Shown: positions 8,125 through 18,325, counted from the stretch's first letter. The stretch is 64,000 nt of DNA from Alcanivorax hongdengensis A-11-3 (GCF_000300995.1 NZ_AMRJ01000002.1:124001-188000), one strand, 5' to 3'. Numbers and translations: made by a program. Notes: generated by a model from the sequence alone, not told the origin.

Positions 8125-8418
8125 ATCGAAAGTCCCTTATCCCCAATTTCATACTGCCTTGTGTCGGTATGAAGTTTTCCCCCCAGGCCTGGGGGACCAG
8201 CGGGTCCGGCTTCCATGACCGGGACAATCAGTCTAGAGTTGCCCACCGGCTCAATCACTAGCTCTTCTGGCTAATTTTTAAATTTCGTAAACTTGCGTAA
8301 GCAGTCGTAACTTCTACTGTATATACCGTCACAACCGAGCGGGACAATCAGCCGAATGGGTTATTGCCGGTAGCTTGGGTTAGGATACGAAATATCAGAA
8401 ATCCGACTTGGGGTGGTT
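8125..8418. promoter_or_regulatory. Complex csgD control region with several repeats
   Basis: This 294-base divergent region holds, in order from csgD: a dyad TTCATAC-N12-GTATGAA (8148-8173); a 16-base palindrome CCCCCAGGCCTGGGGG (8180-8195) that could form a hairpin in the csgD leader; a 12-base direct repeat CGGGACAATCAG at 8220-8231 and 8340-8351, exactly 120 bases apart; and three CGTAA words at 8286, 8296 and 8306, exactly one helical turn apart. No site is assigned to a named regulator. Confidence 0.65.
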
Positions 8419-8976
8419 ATGAAATTCTGCAGCCATTGTGGCAGCGGCGATCTGCAATTCAGTGTTCCAGAGGGCGATAACCGGCCCCGCTACTGGTGTG
8501 ATCAGTGCCAGACCATCCACTACCAGAACCCCAAGATCGTGGTTGGCGCGGTCCCCATGTGGAAAGGGCGGGTGCTTTTGTGCAAGCGCGCCATTGAGCC
8601 TCGCAAGGGCTTCTGGACCCTGCCCGCGGGCTTCATGGAAAACGGCGAAACCCTGCAGGAAGGCGCCGCCCGGGAAACCTGGGAAGAAGCCTGTGCCACC
8701 GTGGCCATCGGCGACCTCTACACCGTATTCAACCTGCCGCACATCAACCAGGTGTATGTGTTTTTTCTCGGTGAACTGGTGGACGGCAAATACGACGTGG
8801 GCGATGAGAGCAGTGATGCCGGGCTGTTCGCCCTGGACGAAATCCCCTGGGACGAGCTGGCTTTCCCCACCATCGGCCGCACCCTCAAGTATTACATTGA
8901 CGATCTGGCCCGCAACGACTTCCCCAGCCGCATCCAGGACATTCCGCCCCTGCGGGCACGGCCCAGGGACGATTAG
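8419..8976 (+). CDS. NUDIX hydrolase with N-terminal zinc ribbon
   Basis: 185 residues. Cys4, Cys7, Cys27 and Cys30 form a zinc-ribbon-like set (CSHCG and CDQC), and the NUDIX box begins at Gly71 ([20 protein letters not shown]) with REtWEE at 85-90. This layout is common in a NUDIX group annotated as ADP-ribose or NADH pyrophosphatase-like, but the substrate cannot be set from sequence. The ATG at 8419 follows GGGGTGG; a GTG two codons earlier is the alternative. Its 3' end overlaps the convergent gene by four bases. Confidence 0.85.
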   Translation: MKFCSHCGSGDLQFSVPEGDNRPRYWCDQCQTIHYQNPKIVVGAVPMWKGRVLLCKRAIEPRKGFWTLPAGFMENGETLQEGAARETWEEACATVAIGDLYTVFNLPHINQVYVFFLGELVDGKYDVGDESSDAGLFALDEIPWDELAFPTIGRTLKYYIDDLARNDFPSRIQDIPPLRARPRDD

Positions 8977-9305
8977 CCGGGCAGCGGCTCCAGCCGCCAC
9001 AGGTCGATGGCGGGCTCCTCATAGGGGTGCGCCAGGCGCAGGGCGCTGACCGCCGCCTGCAGGTATTGCTCCATGCAGACGGTCTCGATGCAGTACTCCT
9101 CCACCACCTCTACCTTGTCCTGACTGCCCAGGAAGGGGTTGCTGCCCTGCAACGGGCGAAACTGCCCCTGCCCCGCTGACTGAAAACAGCAGCAATCGTA
9201 ATCCCCCATGTGGCCGGCACCGGCTTCAAACACCGCCTGCTTGACCTGCTCCACATGGGTCACCGGCACATAGAAACAGAGCTTGTAGAGGGCAGATGTG
9301 TCCAT
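8973..9305 (-). CDS. NIF3/YqfO C-terminal-domain-like protein
   Basis: 110 residues resembling the CutA-like insert/C-terminal domain of YqfO/NIF3 proteins: [43 protein letters not shown], and the terminal [14 protein letters not shown]. In this family the domain often stands alone in gammaproteobacteria; its biochemical role is unknown. It directly follows (shared base at 9305) the thioesterase gene, so it is likely the last gene of a three-gene operon with the two hotdog proteins. Confidence 0.8.
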   Translation of the reverse strand: MDTSALYKLCFYVPVTHVEQVKQAVFEAGAGHMGDYDCCCFQSAGQGQFRPLQGSNPFLGSQDKVEVVEEYCIETVCMEQYLQAAVSALRLAHPYEEPAIDLWRLEPLPG

Positions 9306-10009
9306 TAATCCTCCGTGACAACAGGCTGTGATTCAGCGTATTCCGGTTTGTAGACATAGTCACCGTGGGCGCTGATCCAGATTCCTTCCGCCGCCACGGT
9401 CTGCTGGCCATTGACCAGCACCTTGCCCTCGCAGCGCAGCTTGCGCCGCTCCAGCTGAATCAGACGTGCTTCAAAGTCTACCGGCGTATGGATCGGCGTG
9501 CCCGCCAGGTAGCGGATATTAAGCGTGCCGGTCATGCCGATCTGCTTGACCAGATCCTGCGTCTTGGCCATCAGCATATCCAGAGCCAGGGCGATGACGC
9601 CGCCGTGCACACGCCCGGGCGGGCCCTGAAAGGCCATGCCGAAGGTGGCACGGCCTCGCACCACATCCCCGTCCAGCCATAACTCCAGCGGCGGTGACAT
9701 GGGCGACGCCTTGCCGGAGAGAATCTCGAAATCCACCAGGTCAGTGACATCATCACCGCTGCCCTCGCCGCGCAACAGCCGCTGCAGGATGGCGTTGTAA
9801 TCACGCTGGCCATGGGACTGCATGTCCTGTCGCAGACGGCGCACCTGATCGATGTAGCCTTGCAACTCGGCTTGCGGGGCATCCAGGCGCAACAACTGCT
9901 CGTTGAGGGCCAGTAACTCTGCACCCAGCGTTCGGTGCAATCGGGCTCGCTCGGACGGGGCCGGCGTTTCCGCCACCCGGATATCACGAAAATGGTAGGT
10001 GTCACTCAT
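9305..10009 (-). CDS. Hotdog-fold thioesterase (PaaI/4HBT type), first copy
   Basis: 234 residues. The C-terminal half carries the hotdog helix motif GPPGRVHGGVIALALDMLM, with a preceding VRGRATFGMAFQ strand, characteristic of the 4HBT/PaaI acyl-CoA thioesterases. The N-terminal 100 residues are helical (many Leu, Arg and Gln) and shared in layout with the neighbouring paralogue. The protein probably hydrolyses acyl-CoA esters; chain length is unknown. The start lies three bases from the stop of the paralogue, so the two are co-transcribed. Confidence 0.82.
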   Translation of the reverse strand: MSDTYHFRDIRVAETPAPSERARLHRTLGAELLALNEQLLRLDAPQAELQGYIDQVRRLRQDMQSHGQRDYNAILQRLLRGEGSGDDVTDLVDFEILSGKASPMSPPLELWLDGDVVRGRATFGMAFQGPPGRVHGGVIALALDMLMAKTQDLVKQIGMTGTLNIRYLAGTPIHTPVDFEARLIQLERRKLRCEGKVLVNGQQTVAAEGIWISAHGDYVYKPEYAESQPVVTED

Positions 10010-10012
10010 GAT

Positions 10013-10678
10013 TTACCCCAGACTCTTCGGTGTCAGCCAGATGCCTTCGGCGCTCACGGTCTGGGTCTCGCCCTGCCAGATACCGCCTTCCACAAAGATC
10101 TTGCGCCCCTCCTGGCCGGTAATTCGCGCGCGACAATGCAGGGTTTCCTCGATCGGCGAGGCGGCCAGATAACGGATATTGAGCGTGCCGGTCACCCCCA
10201 ACCGGAAAGCGGCGTGCAGGGCCCGCGACAGGGCCGCATCCAGCAGCCAGGCGATCACGCCACCATGGACCCGACCCGGCGGGCCCTGATATTGCAGCCC
10301 CAGGTGCACGGCGCCTTCAATGCCGTCCTGATCCTCATGTAACCACGCCACCTGCGGCGCCACCGGGTTAGACGGCCCACCCACCGGGTCGTAGTCCATC
10401 ATGTGAAAAATATCCTCGGCGGTGGCCGCGCCGGTGAACAGCTTGCGATTGGCCTCGCGGGTATCGCGCCGATCCGGCTCGCCAATGGCGGCCACCACGC
10501 TTTCCAGTTGCTGCGCCCAGCCCGCCAGCGTGGCCTCGTCCGCCTCCGCCCGGATCAAGCGCTCGGCCAGGGTATGCATGGCCGCACTAATACGACGACG
10601 CTGAACAAAATCCGCCGGAACGGGCTCGGTCTTGTAGGCCTTTTGCAGCTCGAAAGGGCCGAAGGTTTTTTCGGACAC
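10013..10678 (-). CDS. Hotdog-fold thioesterase (PaaI/4HBT type), second copy
   Basis: 221 residues from a GTG start at 10678 (MSEKTFGPFELQK...). The hotdog motif GPPGRVHGGVIAWLLDAALS and the strand TLNIRYLAASPI closely parallel the downstream gene, so the two look like an old tandem duplication that has diverged. The ORF could be extended to 10813, but that would translate through an AT-rich repeat arm and a palindrome; the GTG start gives an N-terminus like that of the paralogue. Ribosome-site evidence for the GTG is weak, so the start is uncertain by some residues. Confidence 0.78.
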   Translation of the reverse strand: MSEKTFGPFELQKAYKTEPVPADFVQRRRISAAMHTLAERLIRAEADEATLAGWAQQLESVVAAIGEPDRRDTREANRKLFTGAATAEDIFHMMDYDPVGGPSNPVAPQVAWLHEDQDGIEGAVHLGLQYQGPPGRVHGGVIAWLLDAALSRALHAAFRLGVTGTLNIRYLAASPIEETLHCRARITGQEGRKIFVEGGIWQGETQTVSAEGIWLTPKSLG

Positions 10679-10727
10679 AGGGGCACCAATTGATAATGGA
10701 TAATTGAGAACTGATAACGACTCGCCA

Positions 10728-10743
10728 TCAAACGATCGTTTGA
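10728..10743. promoter_or_regulatory. Perfect 16-base palindrome TCAAACGATCGTTTGA, PsrA-like operator candidate
   Basis: The core CAAAC-N4-GTTTG equals that at 3231-3244 and fits the described PsrA pattern. It lies 50 bases upstream of the thioesterase start, a sensible place for control of an acyl-CoA hydrolysis operon. No regulator gene for it is present in the window. Confidence 0.5.
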
Positions 10744-10787
10744 TTCTGATGGCCAACCCGCCAAGCCACAAGCTCCATAAGTGACAG

Positions 10788-10823
10788 AAAAAAGGCGGAA
10801 ATAGCCAAGCCATTTCCGCCTTT
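10788..10823 (-). terminator. Intrinsic terminator after purL
   Basis: On the - strand, AAAGGCGGAAAT and ATTTCCGCCTTT (12 bp) form a stem around a 9-base loop and are followed by six T residues (A-run at 10788-10793 on the + strand). It lies about 60 bases after the purL stop. Confidence 0.8.
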
Positions 10824-10880
10824 GTGTGTCGCTATTAATTATTAGCTATTCATTATTAGCTATTCATTATCAATTGCCGT

Positions 10881-13800
10881 TTACCCCACCCACTTGCGGG
10901 CATTGGCAAACATGCGCAGCCAGGGGCCGTTTTCGTGGCCGCGCCAGTCGTCCGGTACCCAGCTGTTCTGCAGCACACGGAATACCCGCTCCGGGTGCGG
11001 CATCATGATGGTCACGCGGCCATCATTGGTGGTGAAGCCGGTGACGCCCTGGGGCGAACCGTTGGGGTTGGCCGGGTACTGCTCGGTGGGGTTGCCCAGG
11101 CCGTCCACATAACGCAGTGCCACCAGGCGCTGTTCGATATTGCGGTTGAGGGCATCGTCGGCCAGTTCCACGCGCCCCTCGCCGTGGGCCACGGCAATGG
11201 GAATACGCGTGCCGGCCATGTCGCGCAGCAGGATGGACGGCGAATCCTGGATTTCCACCAGTGAGGTACGCGCCTCGAACTGCTCGGACAGGTTGCGCAC
11301 AAACCGCGGCCAATGCTCGGCGCCGGGGATCAGGTCCTTCAGGTGCGACAGCATCTGGCAGCCGTTGCACACGCCCAGGGCGAAGGTATCTTCGCGGTAG
11401 AAGAACCGGTTGAAGGCCTCACGCAGGGCGTCGTTGTAGAGCACGGTCTTGGCCCAGCCACCACCGGCGCCCAGCACGTCACCGTAGGAGAAGCCGCCAC
11501 AGGCCACCAGACCCTTGAAGTCTTCCAGCTGCACACGACCTTCCAGCAGGTCGCTCATGTGCACATCCACCGCCGAGAAACCGACCCGGTCAAAGGCGGC
11601 GGCCATCTCGGTCTGGCCGTTGACGCCCTGCTCTCGCAGGATCGCCATCTTCGGTCTGGAACCGGTGTTGATGTAGGGCGCCGCCGGGTTTTCGGTCATG
11701 TCGAAGGTCAGGCGCACATTCAGGCCCGGGGTATTGCTGGCCGGAATGGCATCGAATTCCTGGCGGGCACAATCCGGGTTGTCGCGCAGGCCCTGGATGC
11801 GATAACTGGTTTCCGCCCAGATGCGTTGCAGCTCCCGACGCGGGGTTTCCAGCAGGATACCGCCACCCAGGCGCAGGCGGATTACATCATCACCCTCCGG
11901 CTGGCCAAGGCGATGCACGCCCTGCCCCAGGCCGGCCTGGGCATAACGGCTGACCACCTCGTCGGCGTGCTCGCTGGCCACCTGCACAACCGCGCCCAGC
12001 TCTTCGGCGAACAGGGCCGCCACGGCTTCCGCGGTGTCACCGGCCAAGTGATCGAGAGTGATGTCCAGGCCGGTACGACCGGCAAAGGCCATTTCCACCA
12101 GGGTGGTGTAGAGGCCGCCATCGGAGCGGTCGTGGTAGGCCAACAGTTTGCGCTCGGCCAGCAGCTGCTGGGTTACCTCGAAGAAGGCAATCAGGTCCTT
12201 GGCGTCGTCCAGATCCGGCGGCACATCGCCCACCTGACCATAGACCTGGGCCAGAGCGGAACCGGCCAGGCGGTTCTGGCCACGGCCCAGATCCACCAGC
12301 AGCAGCTCACTGTCCAGCCCGCTCTTGAGTTCCGGAGTGACGGTCAGGTCGATATCGGTAACGGTGGAGAACGCGGAAATGATCAATGACAGCGGCGCAG
12401 TGACGCTCTTGTCGATCCCCTTGTCATTCCACACGGTGCGCATGGACAGCGAATCCTTGCCCACCGGAATGGCGATACCCAGCTGCGGGCACAATTCCAT
12501 ACCTACGGTCTTGACGGTATCGAACAGGGCCTGGTCTTCGCCGGGGTGGCCGGCGGCGGCCATCCAGTTGGCGGACAGACGAATCTGGCCCAGGTCGCCG
12601 ATGTGGGCACTGCAGATATTGGTGATGGACTCGGCCACCGCCATGCGCCCGGATGCCGCCGCATCCACCAGCGCCACCGGGGTGCGTTCGCCCATGGCCA
12701 TGGCTTCCCCCAGGTTCTGGTTGAAGCCGGTGGCCGTGACCGCGCAATCCGCCACCGGCACCTGCCAGGGGCCCACCATCTGGTCCCGGTGTACCAAGCC
12801 AGTGATGGAGCGGTCGCCAATGGTGATCAAAAAGCTCTTGGAGGCCACCGTGGGCAGGCGCAATACCCGCTCGCCGGCTTCCTGCAGGTCAATACCGTCG
12901 GTGGTGAAGGTCTGGCGCTGGAAGTCCTCGCGGTCGAAGCGGCGCTGCATCTTCGGCGGCTTGCCGAACAGCAGGTCCATGGGCAGGTCCACCGGCGCAT
13001 TGCCAAAGTGCTCGTCACTGACGGTCAGGTGCTCTTGCGTGGTGGCCTCGCCCAGCACCGCGTAGGGAGTGCGCTCGCGCTGGCAGATGGCATCAAAGCG
13101 GTCGATATCTTCCGGCATGACCGCCAGTACATAACGCTCCTGGGCCTCGTTGCACCAGATTTCCACCGGGCTCATGCCCGGCTCGGTGCTGGGCACCTTG
13201 CGCAGTTCCAGGCGGGCGCCCATGTCGTGGTCGTGGACCAGCTCCGGCAGGGCATTGGACAGGCCGCCCGCCCCCACGTCGTGGATGGAAACAATCGGGT
13301 TGTTGTCGCCCTGGGCCCAGCAGCGATCAATCACTTCCTGCACCCGGCGTTCGATTTCCGGGTTGTCGCGCTGTACGGAGGCAAAGTCCAGGGTCTCGTC
13401 GGATTCACCGGAGGCCATGGAGCTGGCCGCGCCGCCGCCCAGGCCGATCAGCATGGCCGGGCCACCCAGCACGATGATCTTGGCCCCCTCGGGGATCGGA
13501 TTCTTCTCCACATGGCCGTCACGGATGTTGCCCATGCCGCCGGCAATCATGATCGGCTTGTGATAGCCGCGAACTTCCTCACCGTGGACACCGGGCGCCT
13601 GAATTTCCAGAGTCCGGAAGTAACCACACAGGTTGGGGCGACCGAATTCGTTGTTGAAGGCGGCACCGCCGATGGGGCCCTCGATCATGATATCCAGGGC
13701 CGAAGCAATGCGTCCGGGCTTGCCGTAAGGAGTTTCCCAGGGCTGGACAAAATCCGGAATGTTCAGGTTGGACACCGAGAAACCGGTGAGGCCGGCCTTG

Positions 13801-14756
13801 GGTTTGGAGCCACGACCGGTGGCCCCCTCATCACGGATTTCACCGCCGGAACCGGTGGCGGCGCCCGGGTGCGGAGCGATGGCGGTCGGGTGGTTATGGG
13901 TTTCCACCTTCATCAGCAGATGCACCGGCTCGTTCACGAAGGCATATTCGGCGCTGTCCGGTGCCGGGAAAAAGCGGTCGGCCACCGGCCCGGCCACCAC
14001 CGAGGCGTTGTCCTTGTAGGCACTGAGAACGCCATCCGGGGCGTTGTTGTAGGTGTTGCGGATCATGCCGAACAGGCTCAGGTCCTGGGCTTCCCCGTCG
14101 ATGGTCCAGTCGGCATTGAAGATCTTGTGACGGCAATGCTCGGAGTTGGCCTGGGCAAACATCATCAGTTCGGCGTCCGAGGGGTTACGGCCCAGGGCGG
14201 TGAAACGCTCCACCAGATAATCGATTTCATCGTCGGCCAGGGCCAGGCCCAGCTCGCCGTTGGCCGCCGCCAGTGCCGCCCGGCCACCGGCAAGAATATC
14301 CACGGTGGTCAGTTGCCGGGGCTGGTGGTGGGTAAACAGGGCCTGGGCCTCATCCAGCTCCGCCAGCACCGCCTCCACCATGCGATCATGGAGGGCGGCC
14401 GCCAGACTCTGGCGATCCCCCTCGCCCACCAGGCGATATTCGATACCGCGCTCCACCCGTTCCACCTCGGTCAGGCCGGCGTTGTGGCAGATGTCGGTGG
14501 CCTTGGACGACCAGGGCGAAATGGTGCCAGGGCGCGGCACCACCACAAAACGCTGGCCGTCCACCTCGCTTTCCTCGATCGTCGGTCCGTACTGCAGCAA
14601 CCCTTCCAGTACCTGCTGACGGGCACTGTCCAGCGGCTGGTGCAGCGCCACGAAGTGCACGTAGCGGGCCGACAGCGCGGTGACGCCGGGCAGGGACTCA
14701 AGCAGTTTTTCCTTGCGAAATGCGGACAGGGCCGGGCTTCCGGGGAGGATCAGCAT
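10881..14756 (-). CDS. purL: Phosphoribosylformylglycinamidine synthase
   Basis: 1291 residues, the size of the single-chain large PurL of gammaproteobacteria. It makes FGAM from FGAR, glutamine and ATP in step four of purine synthesis. In order: an N-terminal PurS-like part, two AIRS-like halves ([50 protein letters not shown]) and a C-terminal class I glutaminase with VCNGCQM (nucleophile Cys at about 1130) and the terminal PHPERVFR. It appears monocistronic, ends in its own terminator, and lies divergent to mltF. No PurR-like box was recognised upstream. Confidence 0.97.
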   Translation of the reverse strand: MLILPGSPALSAFRKEKLLESLPGVTALSARYVHFVALHQPLDSARQQVLEGLLQYGPTIEESEVDGQRFVVVPRPGTISPWSSKATDICHNAGLTEVERVERGIEYRLVGEGDRQSLAAALHDRMVEAVLAELDEAQALFTHHQPRQLTTVDILAGGRAALAAANGELGLALADDEIDYLVERFTALGRNPSDAELMMFAQANSEHCRHKIFNADWTIDGEAQDLSLFGMIRNTYNNAPDGVLSAYKDNASVVAGPVADRFFPAPDSAEYAFVNEPVHLLMKVETHNHPTAIAPHPGAATGSGGEIRDEGATGRGSKPKAGLTGFSVSNLNIPDFVQPWETPYGKPGRIASALDIMIEGPIGGAAFNNEFGRPNLCGYFRTLEIQAPGVHGEEVRGYHKPIMIAGGMGNIRDGHVEKNPIPEGAKIIVLGGPAMLIGLGGGAASSMASGESDETLDFASVQRDNPEIERRVQEVIDRCWAQGDNNPIVSIHDVGAGGLSNALPELVHDHDMGARLELRKVPSTEPGMSPVEIWCNEAQERYVLAVMPEDIDRFDAICQRERTPYAVLGEATTQEHLTVSDEHFGNAPVDLPMDLLFGKPPKMQRRFDREDFQRQTFTTDGIDLQEAGERVLRLPTVASKSFLITIGDRSITGLVHRDQMVGPWQVPVADCAVTATGFNQNLGEAMAMGERTPVALVDAAASGRMAVAESITNICSAHIGDLGQIRLSANWMAAAGHPGEDQALFDTVKTVGMELCPQLGIAIPVGKDSLSMRTVWNDKGIDKSVTAPLSLIISAFSTVTDIDLTVTPELKSGLDSELLLVDLGRGQNRLAGSALAQVYGQVGDVPPDLDDAKDLIAFFEVTQQLLAERKLLAYHDRSDGGLYTTLVEMAFAGRTGLDITLDHLAGDTAEAVAALFAEELGAVVQVASEHADEVVSRYAQAGLGQGVHRLGQPEGDDVIRLRLGGGILLETPRRELQRIWAETSYRIQGLRDNPDCARQEFDAIPASNTPGLNVRLTFDMTENPAAPYINTGSRPKMAILREQGVNGQTEMAAAFDRVGFSAVDVHMSDLLEGRVQLEDFKGLVACGGFSYGDVLGAGGGWAKTVLYNDALREAFNRFFYREDTFALGVCNGCQMLSHLKDLIPGAEHWPRFVRNLSEQFEARTSLVEIQDSPSILLRDMAGTRIPIAVAHGEGRVELADDALNRNIEQRLVALRYVDGLGNPTEQYPANPNGSPQGVTGFTTNDGRVTIMMPHPERVFRVLQNSWVPDDWRGHENGPWLRMFANARKWVG

Positions 14757-15134
14757 AGTGCGCCTTATTTCATTGCCAGTGGGGGAGTCTGTGAAGCCAT
14801 CACATCAGGGCCGCAATGATAAGGGATGCGCTGTTCGATTCCTACACGACCTTAGGCATTGGCGGGCGCCTTTTACGCCGCCGGCTGAGATACACGCTGT
14901 TGCCCTAGGACACATTACCGATAAGCAAATTAATGACTGTGCATGGAGTTTCCCTCCATTGTTCAAAAAGCCGTCAATTGTCAGACAAAGGGTTACAGAA
15001 CATACAGTTGCCGATGGTAGAGTGCCCGCCGATTGCGTGATACAGATCACAGGTATGGCCGGTTACGCCATACACCGGTCGGCGGTAAGCAGTACCGACC
15101 CTGTCTGAAGGATTCGGCAGAGGGCATCACCAAG
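14757..15134. other. Divergent purL/mltF intergenic region
   Basis: About 380 bases without a supportable gene. The longer mltF frame starting at 15033 would add 34 non-conserved residues ahead of the membrane anchor and is not favoured. The only strong regulatory signal is the CRP/Vfr-like site described separately. Confidence 0.5.
15036..15051. promoter_or_regulatory. CRP/Vfr-like binding site
   Basis: CGTGA-TACAGA-TCACA matches the TGTGA-N6-TCACA consensus at nine of ten positions. It lies 84 bases upstream of the mltF start and 280 bases upstream of purL, so mltF is the likelier target. Confidence 0.55.
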
Positions 15135-16547
15135 ATGAAATTTTTGCGCTATAACAGAAAATACCTGAAGCACCTGCTGGCCTCGCTGGCCCTGTTCAGC
15201 GTGCTCGGCATGATGCTGGCCATGCGCCCGACTCCCACGGCCATGGAACGGGTTATGTCCCGTGGTGAACTGGTGGTGATCACTCGCCCCTCCAGCACCA
15301 CCTACTACCAGGACCAGCACGGCTTTACCGGCATGGAATACGAACTGGCTCGCGGCTTCGCCGACAGCCTGGGCGTCAAACTGCGCGTGCTGGAATCCGA
15401 TGATCTGGCCTATGTGCGCTATGCGGTACGCAAAGGCACCGCGGACCTGGCCGCCGCCGGCCTGGTGGCCACCCCGGAAAGCAGCGAAAGCCTGCGCTTC
15501 ACCACCCCCTACCAGACCGTGCGTACGCTGGTGGTCCATCGCCGCAACAGCCCGTCTGTTTCCGACATGAGGGACCTGGAAGACCGCAACCTGGCCGTGG
15601 CTGCCGGCACCAGTCATGCCGAGCTGCTGCTCAAGGCCCAGCTGCAGGACCCGGCCATCAAGTACCAGGAAGTGGAAGATGCCACCCCGGAGCAACTGCT
15701 GGCGCTGGTGGAAAACGGCAAGCTGGATTACACCCTGATCAACTCCAACAGCTATACCCTGCAGCGCCCCCTGTACCCGGACCTGAAGGCCGATTACGTG
15801 GTGGCCGCCAAGCAGCCGCTGGCGTGGGCGTTCAGCCAGAAGGACGACCAGAGCCTCTATCTGGCCGCCCAGCGCTACCTGACCCAGGCCAAGGCCGACG
15901 GCACCATTGCCAAGCTGGAAGACCGTTTCTACGGCCATGTGGAGCAGTTCAATCCCTATGCGGCACGCAGCTTTATGCGCCACCTGGATGACCGCCTGCC
16001 CCGCTATGAGGCCACCTTCCGCCAGGCGGAAGGGGATACCGGCTTTGACTGGCGCCTGCTGGCCGCCGTGGCCTACCAGGAATCCCTGTGGGATCCGCGC
16101 GCCATTTCCCCCACCGGGGTGGAAGGCCTGATGATGCTGACCAACGACACGGCCCGGGAAATGGGTATCAGTGACCGCACGGACCCGACCCAGAGCATCA
16201 CCGCCGGCGCGGCGTACCTGCGCAGCATCCATGACCGCATTCCCGAGCGCATCGCCGAGCCCAGCCGCACCTGGATGACCCTGGCCGCCTACAACGTGGG
16301 CATGGGTCATCTGGAAGATGCCCGGGTACTCACCGAGCGCCAGGGCGGCAACCCGGATAACTGGCAGGATGTGAAACAACGCCTGCCGATGCTGGCCAAC
16401 AGCGCCTATGCCGGCCAGCTTCGTTATGGCCCGGCCCGTGGCGGCCAGGCGGTGGTCTACGTGCGCCACATCCGTCGCTACTACGACCTGCTGGTATGGG
16501 CGGAGAACAGCCGCCGCAAGAGCGATACCCTGCTGGCGCTGAACTAG
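15135..16547 (+). CDS. mltF: Membrane-bound lytic murein transglycosylase F
   Basis: 470 residues with two domains: an N-terminal solute-binding-like (SBP_bac_3) domain (about 45-270) after a signal anchor (HLLASLALFSVLGMMLA), and a C-terminal SLT domain with AAVAYQESLWDP holding the catalytic Glu, then SPTGVEGLMMLT and the NVGMGH motif. MltF cleaves the glycan strands of peptidoglycan with formation of 1,6-anhydro ends. The domain order and size match MltF. The ATG at 15135 was chosen because it directly precedes the basic and hydrophobic anchor. A CRP-like site lies 84 bases upstream. Confidence 0.92.
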   Translation: MKFLRYNRKYLKHLLASLALFSVLGMMLAMRPTPTAMERVMSRGELVVITRPSSTTYYQDQHGFTGMEYELARGFADSLGVKLRVLESDDLAYVRYAVRKGTADLAAAGLVATPESSESLRFTTPYQTVRTLVVHRRNSPSVSDMRDLEDRNLAVAAGTSHAELLLKAQLQDPAIKYQEVEDATPEQLLALVENGKLDYTLINSNSYTLQRPLYPDLKADYVVAAKQPLAWAFSQKDDQSLYLAAQRYLTQAKADGTIAKLEDRFYGHVEQFNPYAARSFMRHLDDRLPRYEATFRQAEGDTGFDWRLLAAVAYQESLWDPRAISPTGVEGLMMLTNDTAREMGISDRTDPTQSITAGAAYLRSIHDRIPERIAEPSRTWMTLAAYNVGMGHLEDARVLTERQGGNPDNWQDVKQRLPMLANSAYAGQLRYGPARGGQAVVYVRHIRRYYDLLVWAENSRRKSDTLLALN

Positions 16548-16551
16548 AGCC

Positions 16552-17007
16552 CTAACGTTTAACCCGACGACCGGCGAAAAAGGTTTTCAGCAAGGTGGCG
16601 CTCTGCGCCGCCAGCAGCCCCCCTTCCACCACCATCCTGTGGTTATAGAAATCCACCTGCGGCAACTGCAGCTGGCTTTCACAGACACCGGCCCGCGGTT
16701 CACTGGCGGCGTATACCAGCCGTGACACCCGCGCATGGACCAGCGCGCCGAAACACATGGTGCACGGTTCCAGGGTCACGTAGAGCGTGCTGCCTGGCAG
16801 CCGGTAATTGGCCTGCGCCCGGGCCGCCTGGCGCAGAGCCACGATTTCCGCATGGGCACTGGGATCGCAGGCACGAATCGGCTGGTTGAAGCCTTCACCG
16901 AGCACCCGGTCATCGCGTACCAGCACCGCACCCACCGGCACTTCGCCCACGGCGGCGGCCTGTTCGGCCAATGCCAGCGCCCGCTGCATCCAGTCATGAT
17001 CGTCCAA
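16552..17007 (-). CDS. tadA: tRNA-specific adenosine deaminase
   Basis: About 151 residues of the cytidine/deoxycytidylate deaminase fold: the zinc ligands and catalytic Glu are in HAEIVAL and EPCTMCFGALVHAR, and the N-terminus DWMQRALALAEQAAAVGEVPVGAVLV is typical of TadA. It converts A34 of tRNA-Arg(ACG) to inosine. The start is unclear: the longest frame begins with TTG at 17034, a TTG at 17007 has AGGGGA five bases upstream and is preferred, and an ATG at 16989 lacks a good ribosome site. It ends four bases after the mltF stop (convergent) and is divergent from purT. Confidence 0.88.
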   Translation of the reverse strand: MDDHDWMQRALALAEQAAAVGEVPVGAVLVRDDRVLGEGFNQPIRACDPSAHAEIVALRQAARAQANYRLPGSTLYVTLEPCTMCFGALVHARVSRLVYAASEPRAGVCESQLQLPQVDFYNHRMVVEGGLLAAQSATLLKTFFAGRRVKR

Positions 17008-17108
17008 AAGCGTCCCCTTTTCCGTTCGCGCCAATGGTAAGAGGCTGCCCCCATGCTGGCTAGGGGCCTTTCCGTTACAATCGGGGCATTCATTTTTCAG
17101 GAGCCACT

Positions 17109-18314
17109 ATGACTACCACCGGGACCATCATCGGCACCCCTTTCACCGACACCGCCACCCGCGTCATGCTGCTCGGCTCCGGCGAGCTGGGCCGGGAAGT
17201 GGCCCTGGAACTGATTCGCTATGGCTGTGAAGTGATCGCCGTGGATCGCTATGACCATGCCCCGGCAATGCAGGTGGCCCAGCGCAGCCATGTGATCAAC
17301 ATGCTGGACGGCGCCGCCCTGCGCGCCCTGGTGGAGCAGGAAAAACCGGCGCTGATCGTGCCGGAAATCGAAGCCATCGCCACCGATGAACTGGTGCGCC
17401 TGGAAAGCGAAGGCTACACCGTGGTGCCCACCGCCCGGGCCGCACAGCTGACCATGAACCGCGAAGGCATCCGCCGACTGGTCGCCGAAGAACTGTCGCT
17501 GCCCACCTCGCCCTATCACTTTGCCGAAACCCAGGAAGAATACCGCCAGGCCATTGCCGATATCGGCCTGCCCTGCGTGGTGAAACCGATCATGAGCTCC
17601 TCGGGCAAGGGCCAGAGCACGGTAAAGACCGATGCGGATATCCAGAAAGCCTGGGACTATGCCCAATCCGGCGGCCGCGCCGGCCAGGGCCGAGTGATTG
17701 TCGAAGGCTTTGTGGATTTCGATTACGAAATCACCCTGCTGACCGTGCGCCACCGGGCCGGTGACAGCATCCAGACCGCCTTCTGCGCCCCCATCGGCCA
17801 CCGTCAGGAAAACGGTGATTACCAGGAATCCTGGCAGCCCCAGGCCATGAGCGACGCCGCCCTGCAGGCCTCACGCCAGGTGGCCGGCGCCATTACCGAA
17901 GCCCTGGGCGGGCTCGGTATCTTCGGGGTGGAGCTGTTCATCAAGGGCGACCAGGTGTATTTCAGCGAGGTCTCCCCCCGGCCCCATGACACCGGCCTGG
18001 TGACGCTGATTTCCCAGAACCTGTCCGAGTTTGCCCTGCATGCCCGGGCCATCCTCGGCCTGCCGATTCCGACCATCGAGCAGCGCGGCCCCTCCGCCTC
18101 CTCGGTACTGCTGGTACAGGGGGAATCCCGGGCCATGCGCTACCGGGGGCTGACCGAGGCATTGACTGACCCTGGCACCGAGGTGCGCCTGTTCGGCAAA
18201 CCGGAAGTGAAAGGCAGCCGCCGGCTGGGCGTGGCCCTGGCCACCGGCAATGACATAGATAACGCCCGCGACAAGGCCAACCGTGCCAGCGCGGCCCTCC
18301 ACGTGGATTTATAA
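17109..18314 (+). CDS. purT: Formate-dependent phosphoribosylglycinamide formyltransferase
   Basis: 401 residues of the ATP-grasp superfamily. [20 protein letters not shown] opens the N-terminal nucleotide domain; [13 protein letters not shown] is the ATP-grasp loop; [24 protein letters not shown] is the metal and ATP site. PurT uses formate and ATP to formylate GAR, an alternative to folate-dependent PurN. A ribosome site (CAGGAGCC) lies just ahead of the ATG. The TM2 gene follows 11 bases later on the same strand, so they may share a transcript that ends at the terminator at 18.75 kb. Confidence 0.96.
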   Translation: MTTTGTIIGTPFTDTATRVMLLGSGELGREVALELIRYGCEVIAVDRYDHAPAMQVAQRSHVINMLDGAALRALVEQEKPALIVPEIEAIATDELVRLESEGYTVVPTARAAQLTMNREGIRRLVAEELSLPTSPYHFAETQEEYRQAIADIGLPCVVKPIMSSSGKGQSTVKTDADIQKAWDYAQSGGRAGQGRVIVEGFVDFDYEITLLTVRHRAGDSIQTAFCAPIGHRQENGDYQESWQPQAMSDAALQASRQVAGAITEALGGLGIFGVELFIKGDQVYFSEVSPRPHDTGLVTLISQNLSEFALHARAILGLPIPTIEQRGPSASSVLLVQGESRAMRYRGLTEALTDPGTEVRLFGKPEVKGSRRLGVALATGNDIDNARDKANRASAALHVDL

Positions 18315-18325
18315 GGACGACCTCC

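Larger units (their letters stand above)
10685..10876. repeat. AT-rich repeat arms of the 0.8 kb family flanking the purL terminator
   Basis: The left arm at 10688-10720 uses the same words as the element near 0.8 kb (TTGATAAT, GGATAATTGAGAA, TGATAACGAC). The right arm at 10832-10872 is a more degenerate set (two copies of TTAGCTATTCATTA, then TCAATTG). As in the first element, the arms enclose a GC-richer hairpin. The pairing between arms is poorer here, suggesting an older or decayed copy. Confidence 0.6.

Noticed and set aside
12546..14819. 757-codon open frame on the + strand
   Set aside because: It lies fully opposite purL, is rich in His, Gly, Gln and Arg, and shows no domain; a shadow produced by GC-rich codon use.
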